Made by a program: the position numbers and the translations under genes. From NCBI RefSeq assembly GCF_003028415.1, contig NZ_PYSV01000004.1:186001-250000 (forward strand): DNA of 64,000 bases, read 5' to 3'. Positions 10,201 through 19,191 of this stretch are shown here, in pieces (position 1 is the stretch's first letter; every line of letters begins with the position of its first letter). Source of the stretch: Deinococcus arcticus. GTDB taxonomy: Bacteria > Deinococcota > Deinococci > Deinococcales > Deinococcaceae. The notes below the pieces were generated by a model. That model did no database searches. It saw nothing but the letters and a program-made list of their open reading frames with translations, and had not been told where the DNA came from.

Positions 10201-12140
10201 CCCGCGGCCTTGCCCACCAGGGTGGGGCTCTCCAGCGCGGGCAGGGCGCCCTCGTGGGTGACGGTGTAGGTCAGCACGCCGCGCGGCGCGCCGGGGGTGG
10301 TCCAGTAGAACTTGCCGCTGGGGCCCACCTGCGGGTCGGCCAGGGGGCGGCCACTGAGCTGGCTGCTGCCGGGGACATAGCTGCTGCCCGCCGGCGGCTG
10401 GTGCGCCACGATCACCTGGGTGGCGCCGCGCGTGCTGGGCACGTCGAAGGGAATGCGCACCGTGCTCTGGCGGGTCTGGGTGACCACCGGGGTGGGGGCC
10501 GGGGCAGGCGGGGTCTGCACCCGCAGCACGCCGCCCACCACCTGCTGGCTCTCGCAGCTGCTGCTCAGGGTGGCTTTCAGCTGGCCTTCGCTGCCGCCGT
10601 CCCCCTTCACGCGGGCGCGGTAGGTCAGGACCTTTTCCTCACCGGGGGCCAGTTCGCCGCTGAAGGTGGTGGGGTCCAGGGCCTCCAGAGCAGCGCCGGG
10701 GTCGTCGTTCAGGGTGTAGGGGGCAGGCACCGAAGAGGTGTTTTTCAGGCTCAGCGTGACTGTCACCGTTTCACCGGCCAGGGTGGGGCTCAGCTCGGCG
10801 CGGCGCAGCTCAATCTGGGTGGCGGTGGGCAGCACGCGCACGCCCAGGGTCTGCGTCTGGTTCCAGGGCGCCAGGGTGGCGCGGGCCTCGCCGCCGCCGG
10901 CCGCCTCGGCCTTGGCCTCAAAGGTCAGGACGCCGGGGTTGGCCGCGTCCACCCGCGCAGTGGCGGTGGTCTCGCCGCCAGCGGTAAAGCCGGCCGGCAG
11001 AGTCACGCGCAGGTTCGCGGGCAGGGGCTGGCGCTCAAAGGCCGTCTGGGCCCGGGCCGTGAAGGTCACCACGTCGCCCACGCACACTTCGGGCTTGTCG
11101 GCGGTGAAGCTCAGGTCCACGCTGGGCCTGACCTGCACGGCCACGCGCGCCGTCTGGCCCTTGACCACCGTGGCGCTGGGGGCGCTCACCGTCACCTCGG
11201 CGCCGGTGATCGGCTCGGCGCTGACGGGGTATTCCCTGGCGGGGAGGGTGAAGGGGCCAGCGGCGCCGTTCACGTTGTAGGCCTGCTCGCCCACGGTCAC
11301 GGTGGCCTGGGTGGGCAGCGTCTCGTCCGGCAGCACCAGTTCGGCCTGAATTTCCAGGCGGCCCGTGGTATCGGCCGTGACGATCTTGATGGGCCCGGTG
11401 CTCAGCTCAAAGCCCACCGAGTTCGACCACTGGTAGGTCTTCTGGGGCTGGCGCAGGTACAGGGTGTAGTTGCCGGGCGTTTCAGGCACAGCCACATCGG
11501 TCCACTGCAGCTCGCCGCTGATTTTCACCGGGTAGGCGTTGCCCTGGGCGTCACGCAGCTCGCCCTGCAGCTCGCCCTCGCCGTCGCCGTCGTACAGGCG
11601 GATGCCCATGGCGCCGCCGGGGTTGTACACGTTCAGGGCCGGCACCCAGTCGTTGCTGCGGATGGTGACATTCAGGTGGTCGGCCTCCACCGCCGCGCTC
11701 ACCGAGGTGAGGCGGAAGGCGAAGGTGTTCTTGCCGTTGCCCTGGGTGCGCACCTTCAGGGTGTAGGTGCCGGCCGGCAGGTCACTGTTCAGGAAGGTCT
11801 GCCAGTCCTGGGCGCCCACGCCGAAGTCCTGCTGCTTGACGACCACGCCGTCGGCGTTCACCAGGGTAAAGGTGGAGCTGACCGGGGCCTTGGGGGCAGC
11901 GGTGTCGTAATTCTCGTCGCCGTACTGGTCGGGGGTGCGGTAGTCGGTGGGGTCGAACTGGGCGCCGTAGACGTCCAGCTGCACGCGGGAGCTGACCCCC
12001 ACGATCAGGCGCAGGTCCTGGTCGCCCACCGTCCACATGAGCTTGTTGCCCACCGAGGTCAGGGGAAGAGAAGTGGCAATTTCCTGCGCTGCGGCCGAGC
12101 CGAGGAGGGCCGCCGTCAGGGTGGTGATGGCGCGTTTCAC
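7293..12140 (-). CDS. giant outer-membrane protein: Ig-like/DUF11 ectodomain plus C-terminal beta-barrel
   Basis: This 1615-residue protein has a signal peptide (MKRAITTLTAALLGSAAAQ). Residues about 20-540 are a series of beta-sandwich modules. A DUF11-like module follows (about 550-640) and then a region containing GRKSVDAERGTQ that precedes the barrel. From about residue 870 to the C-terminus there are repeated amphipathic beta-hairpins with alternating hydrophobic and polar residues and aromatic girdles (YDLPGADGWGNRARFGVD, LGLGLAGRALFQ), the pattern of a large outer-membrane barrel. Start GTG abuts the upstream stop (TGAGTG) behind a GGAGG site. It probably anchors the operon's DUF11 proteins or forms a cell-surface scaffold (inference). 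No specific family was recognised. Confidence 0.72.
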   Translation of the reverse strand: MKRAITTLTAALLGSAAAQEIATSLPLTSVGNKLMWTVGDQDLRLIVGVSSRVQLDVYGAQFDPTDYRTPDQYGDENYDTAAPKAPVSSTFTLVNADGVVVKQQDFGVGAQDWQTFLNSDLPAGTYTLKVRTQGNGKNTFAFRLTSVSAAVEADHLNVTIRSNDWVPALNVYNPGGAMGIRLYDGDGEGELQGELRDAQGNAYPVKISGELQWTDVAVPETPGNYTLYLRQPQKTYQWSNSVGFELSTGPIKIVTADTTGRLEIQAELVLPDETLPTQATVTVGEQAYNVNGAAGPFTLPAREYPVSAEPITGAEVTVSAPSATVVKGQTARVAVQVRPSVDLSFTADKPEVCVGDVVTFTARAQTAFERQPLPANLRVTLPAGFTAGGETTATARVDAANPGVLTFEAKAEAAGGGEARATLAPWNQTQTLGVRVLPTATQIELRRAELSPTLAGETVTVTLSLKNTSSVPAPYTLNDDPGAALEALDPTTFSGELAPGEEKVLTYRARVKGDGGSEGQLKATLSSSCESQQVVGGVLRVQTPPAPAPTPVVTQTRQSTVRIPFDVPSTRGATQVIVAHQPPAGSSYVPGSSQLSGRPLADPQVGPSGKFYWTTPGAPRGVLTYTVTHEGALPALESPTLVGKAAGDRLTVLVGDGNLDDLGGLRPAVDTQAAATENDGALKLPLDGTVFRERDRITVALESPADSTALPLVNGVPVDPATLGRKSVDAERGTQRQEFYGIGLRTGENTITFGDQTVRVFLAGTPVNAELKAEQLVADGVTPLRIGIRLLDASGLTTASSNVTVQTSLEPAQGDAQPRTASYQVKLVDGEGVLELEPQSVPGRFDVSVRLGDRVITKAFEALPSTTRVGIGMVSAGVLLGGGGVAAGEARGAAYLETPIGEGKLYVAANGAVVADRTAAGQTTVRQDPAHALPTTSTLERYPNYGDSSTETMPLQGIDPVAARYEHPAFSVSYRQAPVPVDVFNLGINATTLSGFTRSNPQVSGFVAALPGDLVRRTLAPNGLRTLPLGQSNLQRDSESVELVSINPLTGAEELVRPLVRLQDYTLDAAAGVLYFQRPLDLVDAEGRELRVRLSYRLNDPLGARKLAWGVQVGARVGENARIGAAAVSVDGVTSVGVRARYATDSARADLLAAYSGGGVLVNGSASLSGERFSVSASAHYQDSSYRGPNAVAPGLGVSADATYELTDRFAVNARAAYTRTPGTGSAPETATGHADLRGLYSFSPFTVGAGVRVGLGAEQGVAGILSAGYTQGALNVTAEHVQPFSGNVDPTTTLKASVPLGENLTLTARDEINWEDGHRASLGLQAKMGLTNVAVNYDLPGADGWGNRARFGVDTQLPLNDTTSVGVSGSYILDLDGDAQNEGGWNAGVALRYKTERLSAALAADAANTAGNFSVGLKAGASYSVNDQLTLAADAHQIFGAGAGSHYAASAALRAGPWQGLAYLRYKDGALSGGTPEVIGEVNAEYHTPQFALRGGLAGRSLLAQTGSATYQASLSGTYYVTDRLGLGLAGRALFQPATNSTLTSVGLEASYRALPGTWVTLGYNPVGFSGIGTNIYTRQGLYLRLDLMLDDNQQSGVNLAPPAEAAPTTEEGR

Positions 12141-15062
12141 TCAGTACCTCCAGCTCGCCGTCGGGTCGGTCACGGCGCCTTTGGGGTCGCCGGTCCAGCG
12201 GAAGCGGTAGGTCACCGCTCGCTCGCCCCCCGGCAGGGTGTCGTAGGTCAGGACGTTCTGGCCGTCAATCAGCTCGGCGCCGGCTGGCAGCGGGTCATCC
12301 ACGCGCACCGCGCTCAGGTCGGCGCTGCTGCTCAGAATCAGCTGCACGCGGTACTCGCCGGCCACCTCGCCCGCAAACACCTGCTTGCGGATGGTCAGGG
12401 TCTGGGGGGTCTGCAGCGGCAGGCCAGCAGCCACGCGCAGGGTGGTGTCGCGGATCACGGCAATCTCGCCGTAGTCCGGGGCCAGCGGGAAATCCACACT
12501 GGTGAGGCTGCGCACGTACACCAGGCGGCTGCCAGGGCGGCCCGCATCCTGCGGCACCGAGAGGTTCTGCGCCCACACCGAGTTGGGGTCCAGGCGCAGG
12601 GCGTGGGTGCCCTCCACGAGGTTGCGGAAGTGGTAGCGGCCCTGGGCGTCGGTCAGTGCAATCCGCCCGCCGGCCAGGATCACCCGGGCGTTCTGGTAGG
12701 GAATGTCGGTGCCCCGGTCGTAGATGCCGTTGCGGTTGGTGTCCAGGAACACGTAGCCCACCACGTCGGCGGTGGTGCGCCCGAAGATCAGGGGGTCAAT
12801 GGTGTTCACGGCGCTGCTCACCGGCGTCTGGGTCTGGCCGTTGTTGCTGATGGCCGTGGCGATGGCGCTGTTGCGGATCTGGGTGCCGGCCTCCGGCGTC
12901 ACCTCGGCGTCGAAAGTGATCACGGCGCTGGCACCGGGGGCCAGGCCCGGAATCTCCCAGACATAGGTGCGGCCCGTGACCGTGGGCACAATCGGCGTGC
13001 CGTTCAGGCGGCTGCTGCCCTCGATGTACACCAGGCCCGCCGGCAGGGTGTCCTGCACGCGGATGGTCTGCAGGGCGGCTGTTGCGCTGCGGTTGGTCAC
13101 CGTGAAGGTGTAGGTGATGGTCTGTCCGTAGGCCACGCGGTCGGGGCTGCTGGTCTTGACCATGCTCAGGTTGGCCTGGTTGAACACACCGTTTTGCACG
13201 GGGTTGGACTCGGTGGGCTCGGGTACCTCGGCGCTGACCACCGTGAAGGTGTTCACGGCCAGGGCGCCGTCGGGCGTGCTCTGGGGCACGCGGGCACGCA
13301 GGGTCAGGGTCACGGCCTCGCCGGGGTTCAGGCGGGTAAAGCGCCACACCACGGTGTCGCCTTCAAGCACCCCGCCCTGGTCCGCGCTGATGAATTCCAG
13401 CGCGTCGGTGCGGATGAGGTTGCCGCCCGCATCCAGAATGCGCAGGTTGCGCAGGTTGTCGCGGATCACCACACCCGTCAGCGCAAAGCTCTGGGCGTTG
13501 GTAAAGCTCAGGGTGTAGGTGATCTCCTGGCCCGGGGCCACCAGACCGCTGCCCGCGCTGCCGGTCTTGACCGGGCTCAGCAGGTTCTGGGCCACGCTCA
13601 GCACCACGTCAACCGTCAGGTTGTCGGGCGCGCCCCGGCTGCTCTGGGCGCGCAGCTCAATGCGCAGTTCTTCCAGCGCAGAGCTGACACTGCCGCTGCG
13701 AATCAGGTAACAGGCGTTGAAATCCTTGGTGGCCTGCGGGGCCAGCTCGGGCACCCGGAAGGGCTCAGTGATCGGCGTGCCGTCGCGCTCGGTAAAGCGG
13801 ATGGTGGCCTGTCCGCGCGCGGCGCGCCCGGTGACCGTGATGGTATCGGGGCGGTCACCCAGGTTCTGCACAGTGTGGGGGAAGCACACCTCCTGGCCAA
13901 TCAGGGCCACCTGCTTGGTCTGCTTGTCGTCCTCGCTCAGCTCGCCGCCCGGCAGGGCCTGCGGGTTGCTGATGGGGCCCAGAGCAATGGCCGGGGTGTA
14001 GCGCAGGACCACGTCGGCCGGGGCGTCCACGGCAATGTCACCGCTGCGCAGCAGGCCCACGTTGCGCCGGGTGCCGGTGGCGTCGGCCGGAGCGCGCAGG
14101 CGGAAGCTCAGGGTGAGGGTCGCGCCGGGGGCCAGACTCTCGGTGCGCACGCGAATGGCGGCCACCGGGCTGGTTTCCGTGCCGGTCCAGGCTGTGCCGT
14201 CGGCGCTGTATTCCAGCACCCCGCTGCCCTGCACACGCGCGCTGCCGCTGATGAACACGAAGTCGCGCATATCGGGCGTGTTCAGGAAGTCCGTGATCGT
14301 GACCGGGCGCGAGGCGCCGGCGCCGGTGTTGCGCGCGGTCAGAATCACGTCGGTTTCCTGGCCAGGGCGCAGTTCGGGCAGGGTCCCCACGGCCTGGGGC
14401 TTCAGGCTCTGGGTGAAAATGGGGTTCACCGGGCTGAAGGTCTTGGTCAGCGTCAGCTCGGGCGGCTCGCCCACGCGGATACGGCCCACGTTGTCGTCAT
14501 CGGTCTCGCCGGGGCGCCCGGAGGCGTTCGTGGCGCAACTGGCGATCAGGTTCACAAAGGCGTCGCCCCGGTTGCTGGCCGCCGTGGTGGCGGGCACAAA
14601 CAGCGTGGCGCTGGCGTCAGCGGCCAGGGTCACGCTCTGCACCGCCGCGTCGCTGTCGTCCAGCACGCCGTTGCCGTTGCTGTCGGCACGGATGGCCAGG
14701 CCGCCGGGCGTGAACTGCGAGGCGGCCTCCACGGCGGCGCGCAGGTTCACCGTGTTGGCGGCGTTGCCCGCATTCGTCAGGGTGTAACGCAGGGTCGCGC
14801 TCTCGCCGGGTAACAGGCTAAAGCTCTGCCCCGGCTGGGCCACGGTGCCGCTGGGCACCACACTGACCGCGCAGATCGGCTGCACCACGGTGGTGACCGG
14901 CGGGGTGGGAATCGAGGTGGGGGGGCCGCCTTCCGGGGTGAATTCCAGGGTGGCCTGGTTTTCAATCACCGTTCCGGCGGGCGTGCCGGCCGCGAACGCC
15001 GGGCTGAGCAGGGTCAGCGCCAGCGCCGCGAGCGTCTTGAGCACCGAAGGGTTTTTGCGCAC
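12141..15062 (-). CDS. secreted DUF11/SdrD B-like repeat surface protein
   Basis: This 973-residue protein has a signal peptide ending near LLSPAFA. The mature N-terminus (AGTPAGTVIENQATLEFTPE) closely matches that of the next upstream gene. Further on there is an Asp/Asn-rich calcium-site-like motif (DSNGNGVLDDSDA, about 127), several DUF11 modules (about 200-345, 505-630 and 640-770), and an SdrD B-like or carboxypeptidase-regulatory-like module at about 770-880 (VGYVFLDTNRNGIYD, TDAQGRYHFRNLVEG). A last beta module closes the protein. It is probably an exported structural or adhesive protein. Its stop directly abuts the start of the barrel protein, so the two are translated together. Confidence 0.78.
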   Translation of the reverse strand: MRKNPSVLKTLAALALTLLSPAFAAGTPAGTVIENQATLEFTPEGGPPTSIPTPPVTTVVQPICAVSVVPSGTVAQPGQSFSLLPGESATLRYTLTNAGNAANTVNLRAAVEAASQFTPGGLAIRADSNGNGVLDDSDAAVQSVTLAADASATLFVPATTAASNRGDAFVNLIASCATNASGRPGETDDDNVGRIRVGEPPELTLTKTFSPVNPIFTQSLKPQAVGTLPELRPGQETDVILTARNTGAGASRPVTITDFLNTPDMRDFVFISGSARVQGSGVLEYSADGTAWTGTETSPVAAIRVRTESLAPGATLTLSFRLRAPADATGTRRNVGLLRSGDIAVDAPADVVLRYTPAIALGPISNPQALPGGELSEDDKQTKQVALIGQEVCFPHTVQNLGDRPDTITVTGRAARGQATIRFTERDGTPITEPFRVPELAPQATKDFNACYLIRSGSVSSALEELRIELRAQSSRGAPDNLTVDVVLSVAQNLLSPVKTGSAGSGLVAPGQEITYTLSFTNAQSFALTGVVIRDNLRNLRILDAGGNLIRTDALEFISADQGGVLEGDTVVWRFTRLNPGEAVTLTLRARVPQSTPDGALAVNTFTVVSAEVPEPTESNPVQNGVFNQANLSMVKTSSPDRVAYGQTITYTFTVTNRSATAALQTIRVQDTLPAGLVYIEGSSRLNGTPIVPTVTGRTYVWEIPGLAPGASAVITFDAEVTPEAGTQIRNSAIATAISNNGQTQTPVSSAVNTIDPLIFGRTTADVVGYVFLDTNRNGIYDRGTDIPYQNARVILAGGRIALTDAQGRYHFRNLVEGTHALRLDPNSVWAQNLSVPQDAGRPGSRLVYVRSLTSVDFPLAPDYGEIAVIRDTTLRVAAGLPLQTPQTLTIRKQVFAGEVAGEYRVQLILSSSADLSAVRVDDPLPAGAELIDGQNVLTYDTLPGGERAVTYRFRWTGDPKGAVTDPTASWRY

Positions 15063-15128
15063 GTTGCCTCCCAGAGCAAAAAGGGGTGGGGAAAGAAAAC
15101 AATCTCGTGTTGGGGGTCTCAGGGGGAG

Positions 15129-15199
15129 CGGAAAAAGAAAGCGGTCGGGGCTCCCCCAGGGGGAGGGGGCGCACGCAGGCCTTGCTCCCGCGTGCGCCC
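15129..15199 (-). terminator. two adjacent hairpins between two surface genes
   Basis: Downstream of the 15210-17204 gene is a 10-bp inverted repeat (GGGCGCACGC at 15167-15176 with its complement at 15190-15199), followed on the minus strand by a second hairpin (CTCCCCC/GGGGGAG, about 15151-15166) and a T-rich CTTTCTTTTTCC. The structure could attenuate transcription or stabilise the upstream mRNA, setting unequal expression within the operon. Confidence 0.5.
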
Positions 15200-15209
15200 G
15201 GATTCAGGC

Positions 15210-17204
15210 TTACTTCACTTCGACAACGAAGGTGCCGGTGATGGTCTGGCCGGGGGCCAGGATGTCGCCGGTGTCAATGGTGCCGTTGCCGTTGGTGTCC
15301 ACGCCCGCGTACACCGTCACGCCGTCGTTCTGGGGCGCCGTGATGGCGGCGGCGCTCCAGCTCGTGCCGTTGGTGGAGTACAGCACCGTGCCAGCGGCCG
15401 TGCTGGTGGCGGTGAAGCTCACGAACTTGGTGTTCGCAGGCAGCGTGTCGCGGATAAATGCCTTGGTCACGTTGGCGTTGGAGGTGTTCTTGCCGATGAT
15501 CGTGTAGGTCAGGCGCTCGCCGGGCCTGGCTTCGGCCTTGTCCACGCTCTTGGTGGGGGCGCCCACCGGGGTCTTGCCCACCACGACCGTGTCGTTGGTG
15601 TCGGGCACCGACACACCGGTGGAGGGCGAGGTGGCGCGCTGGGTCAGGGTGATGACCTGGGCGCTGGCGGCGCAGGGCACGTCCACCACGGCCACCAGCT
15701 TCAGTTCGGCGCCGGGGGCCAGCGGACCGGTGTCGGCCACGCCGTTGCCGTTGGTATCGGTCAGGGCGGCGTCACCCGCGTCGAACACCTTGTTGCCGTT
15801 GTTGTCGCGGAAGTACGCCACATTCACCGTCACGGTGCTGCCGTCCACCAGACGGATGGGCGCGGTGCCGCTCACGTCGAAGGTGTCGGTGGCGCTGCCC
15901 AGGTTGGCAATTTCCATGGCAATGCTGGTGCGGGTGGGCGCCGTGGTGCTGGTGCACACGCTGGGCGGAATCACCGGCGAACCGGGGTTGCCGGGCTGGC
16001 CCGTTTCGGGGGTGCCGGGGGTGCCGGGGTTGCCGCCCGGGGTGGGCGTGGGGTTGCCGAAGGACAGGCCCGGCAGGTTCACGATGTCGCGGGTGGTGTC
16101 GCTCTTGCTGGGGTCGTTGCTGGAGGTGGTGATCACCGTGACCGTGGGCGCCGTGGTGGGCGCGGTGGGAGCGCCGCCGGCCGGGAAGGTCACGCGCACC
16201 AGCAGGTCGGCGGTGGCGCCGGGGGCCACGCTGCCCACGTCGGGGGTGCCGTCGCTGTCGGTGTCGGGCAGCGGGGTGCCGTCGGGCCTCAGCAGCGTCA
16301 CGGTCGCGCCCGCCGGGAAGCCCGCGAGGCTGGTGGTGATGTCCAGCACGTCGGGGCGGTTGCCGGTGTTCTGCACGGTGTTCGTGAAGGTGATGGCCGT
16401 GGTGGTGGCAATCGCCTGCGCGGTCTGTGTGTCGTTGGCGCTGGGCGTAATGGTCAGCCCTTCGGGGCTGGTGTAGGGTGGGGTCACGGGGTTGCCGTTG
16501 CCGTCCGGGTCGTTGCGCGGCCCGATGAGCGCCGAGTCGTTGCGGGCCACGGCGGTAACGTTCGAGTTGTTGGCGTCACGCGGCACGCTGGGGTCGTTGT
16601 TGAACGCCGGGTTGTCGCGGCGGTTGCCGGTGGGGTCGGCGCCGTAGCGGTCGGTGTTGGCGGCGGCCGTGGGCACCGTGTACACCTGGAAGAACTTCAC
16701 GCTCTGGTCCATCGCCACGCCCGAGATGGAGGTGATGGCGGTGGCGGCGGCGATTTCGGCGTCGCTCAGCGTGTTGTCGCTGTTGGTGTCGGCGCTGGCA
16801 GCGTAGAAGCGGATGTTATCCGGGGTCTTCACCGTGCCGGCGGGGTCGGGGGTGTTGGTCAGGTCGTAGGCTTCGTTCGGCACGTTGCCGGTGTTGGTCA
16901 GCGTGTAGGCAAAGCTCACGGTGTCGCCGGGCCGCGCCGTGGCGGTCTGGCCGGGACGGGTGTAGTCCGGCACCGTGCGGTCGGGGCTGCCGTCGTTGGG
17001 GGTGATGGTAAAGCTGGGCACCGGCAGCACGGTCGTGGTGACCGGGTTGGAGGGAATGGGGGGGTTGGGCGTCGTGCCGCCTTCAGGCGTGAACACGATC
17101 TCGGCCGTGTTGGTGATCACAGTGCCCGCAGGCGTGCCGGCGGCGGAGGCGGTGCCGGCGGCCAGTGCGGCCAGCAGGGTGCAGATGGTCCAGGATCTCT
17201 TCAT
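15210..17204 (-). CDS. secreted DUF11 repeat surface protein
   Basis: This 664-residue protein has a signal peptide (MKRSWTICTLLAALAAGTASA). The mature N-terminal block AGTPAGTVITNTAEIVFTPE is shared with the downstream DUF11 protein. Four or so beta-sandwich modules follow, each with conserved-repeat features such as DTVSFAYTLTNTGNVPNEAY and AEARPGERLTYTIIGKNTSN. Calcium-site-like DTNSDNTLSDAE and DNNGNKVFDAGD motifs occur, and a Gly/Pro/Thr-rich linker lies near residues 380-410. No anchor is visible. It is probably exported to the cell surface. It lies 31 bp from the small exported protein upstream, in the same operon. Confidence 0.78.
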   Translation of the reverse strand: MKRSWTICTLLAALAAGTASAAGTPAGTVITNTAEIVFTPEGGTTPNPPIPSNPVTTTVLPVPSFTITPNDGSPDRTVPDYTRPGQTATARPGDTVSFAYTLTNTGNVPNEAYDLTNTPDPAGTVKTPDNIRFYAASADTNSDNTLSDAEIAAATAITSISGVAMDQSVKFFQVYTVPTAAANTDRYGADPTGNRRDNPAFNNDPSVPRDANNSNVTAVARNDSALIGPRNDPDGNGNPVTPPYTSPEGLTITPSANDTQTAQAIATTTAITFTNTVQNTGNRPDVLDITTSLAGFPAGATVTLLRPDGTPLPDTDSDGTPDVGSVAPGATADLLVRVTFPAGGAPTAPTTAPTVTVITTSSNDPSKSDTTRDIVNLPGLSFGNPTPTPGGNPGTPGTPETGQPGNPGSPVIPPSVCTSTTAPTRTSIAMEIANLGSATDTFDVSGTAPIRLVDGSTVTVNVAYFRDNNGNKVFDAGDAALTDTNGNGVADTGPLAPGAELKLVAVVDVPCAASAQVITLTQRATSPSTGVSVPDTNDTVVVGKTPVGAPTKSVDKAEARPGERLTYTIIGKNTSNANVTKAFIRDTLPANTKFVSFTATSTAAGTVLYSTNGTSWSAAAITAPQNDGVTVYAGVDTNGNGTIDTGDILAPGQTITGTFVVEVK

Positions 17205-17235
17205 GTGGGTCTCCTCCGGGGGGCAGGGGGCGAAG

Positions 17236-17580
17236 CTAGTTGACTTTCACGCGGAAGCCCGGCTTCCGCGTTTCGTCCGGGGCGAGGGTCTGCACAGTCC
17301 AGTTCACGTTGGTGGTGCTGGTGGGCGAGGCGGCGCTCAAGGTCTTGCCACCCACGCTGGCCTGCACGGGCGCGCGGGTGCTGTCGGTGGTGCCCCTGGG
17401 TTCTGGCGCGTTGGCCAGCACGCCCCGCAGGGGGCGGCCCAGAACGTGGCGCAGGGTGACCCGCCCGCTCAGCACGTCACCGGGCTGCACGGTTTTGGGG
17501 CTCTGCACCAGGGTGCCAGTGGTCTTGCCGCTGGCCGTCACGCTGCGCCGCACCAGGTTCTGGGTCAGGCTGAACGACAC
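17236..17580 (-). CDS. small exported protein, first gene of the surface operon (start uncertain)
   Basis: At least 114 residues are encoded from GTG 17580, but that codon has no ribosome-binding site. In frame upstream lies a signal-peptide-like stretch (IRILPLRLLLAAAAQRSAG), preceded at 17650-17654 by a strong GGAGG. The only in-frame codons at a sensible distance are ATC (17643) and ATT (17637), so a non-standard start is possible. The body resembles a single DUF11-like beta module (VQPGDVLSGRVTLRHVLG, LAPDETRKPGFRVKVN). The function is unknown. It is the promoter-proximal gene of the surface operon. Confidence 0.6.
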   Translation of the reverse strand: MSFSLTQNLVRRSVTASGKTTGTLVQSPKTVQPGDVLSGRVTLRHVLGRPLRGVLANAPEPRGTTDSTRAPVQASVGGKTLSAASPTSTTNVNWTVQTLAPDETRKPGFRVKVN

Positions 17581-17669
17581 GCCTGTGCCGGCGCTGCGCT
17601 GGGCGGCGGCGGCCAGAAGAAGTCTGAGCGGCAGAATGCGGATAACACACCTCCGAAAGCAAAAAGTTG

Positions 17670-17752
17670 ACCGACAGCCTACGGATCACTCCGCGTTCTG
17701 TCGGTCGCGCCACTTGCTCCTCACCTGGCATAAGCGCCCGTCTGCGCCAGGT
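17670..17752 (-). promoter_or_regulatory. paired inverted repeats in the leader of the surface operon
   Basis: Two inverted repeats lie upstream of the first surface gene: ACCGACAG (17670-17677) with CTGTCGGT (17698-17705), and ACCTGGC (17723-17729) with GCCAGGT (17746-17752). They may be stem-loops in the 5' leader or operators. No convincing -35/-10 pair was found nearby. Confidence 0.4.
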
Positions 17753-17836
17753 AAATCATCGCTTCAGAAATTAGGTTGTTGGTCGGCGGGCAGGTCCCGG
17801 TGGACGGCTGCGCAAGAGAGGCTTCAAATGACTGAC

Positions 17837-17871
17837 AACTTCATCACTGACTCAGGTGTCACTATGAAGTT
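17837..17871. other. inverted repeat between carA and the surface operon
   Basis: AACTTCAT (17837-17844) is repeated inverted as ATGAAGTT (17864-17871) around a 19-nt centre that itself contains CACTGA/TCAGGTG-type symmetry. There is no T-run on either side, so an operator is more likely than a terminator. The rest of 17753-17919 holds nothing recognisable apart from a weak GGGGTT/AACCCC hairpin over the carA stop. Confidence 0.35.
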
Positions 17872-17919
17872 TCTCACTCCGCAGGTCCACCCGTATCATC
17901 CCGGGCTGCCCTGGGGTTG

Positions 17920-19104
<1,185 letters not shown>

Positions 19105-19176
19105 GTGTGTCCCTCCATTCGCGCCTCGCTGGACGCGTTTCATGGCCGGGCGCCGCGCGGTCCCTCCTGGCCCCTG

Positions 19177-19190
19177 CCCCGCATGCGGGG
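19177..19190 (-). terminator. GC palindrome after the 19192-20880 gene
   Basis: A perfect 14-bp palindrome (CCCCGCATGCGGGG) starts immediately after the TAA of the secreted-protein gene and precedes carA. It lacks a T-tract and could be a weak terminator or an mRNA end-stabilising hairpin. Confidence 0.4.
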
Positions 19191-19191
19191 T

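Noticed and set aside
7353..14813. A 2486-codon open frame on the plus strand opposite the surface genes
   Set aside because: It mirrors the minus-strand surface genes, has low-complexity His/Gly/Gln/Ala composition typical of antisense frames in GC-rich DNA, and has no domain pattern.
19105..19143. Longer CarA with 13 extra N-terminal residues
   Set aside because: The upstream ATG lacks a ribosome-binding site whereas ATG 19104 has GGAGGG at 6 nt and gives the standard CarA N-terminus.
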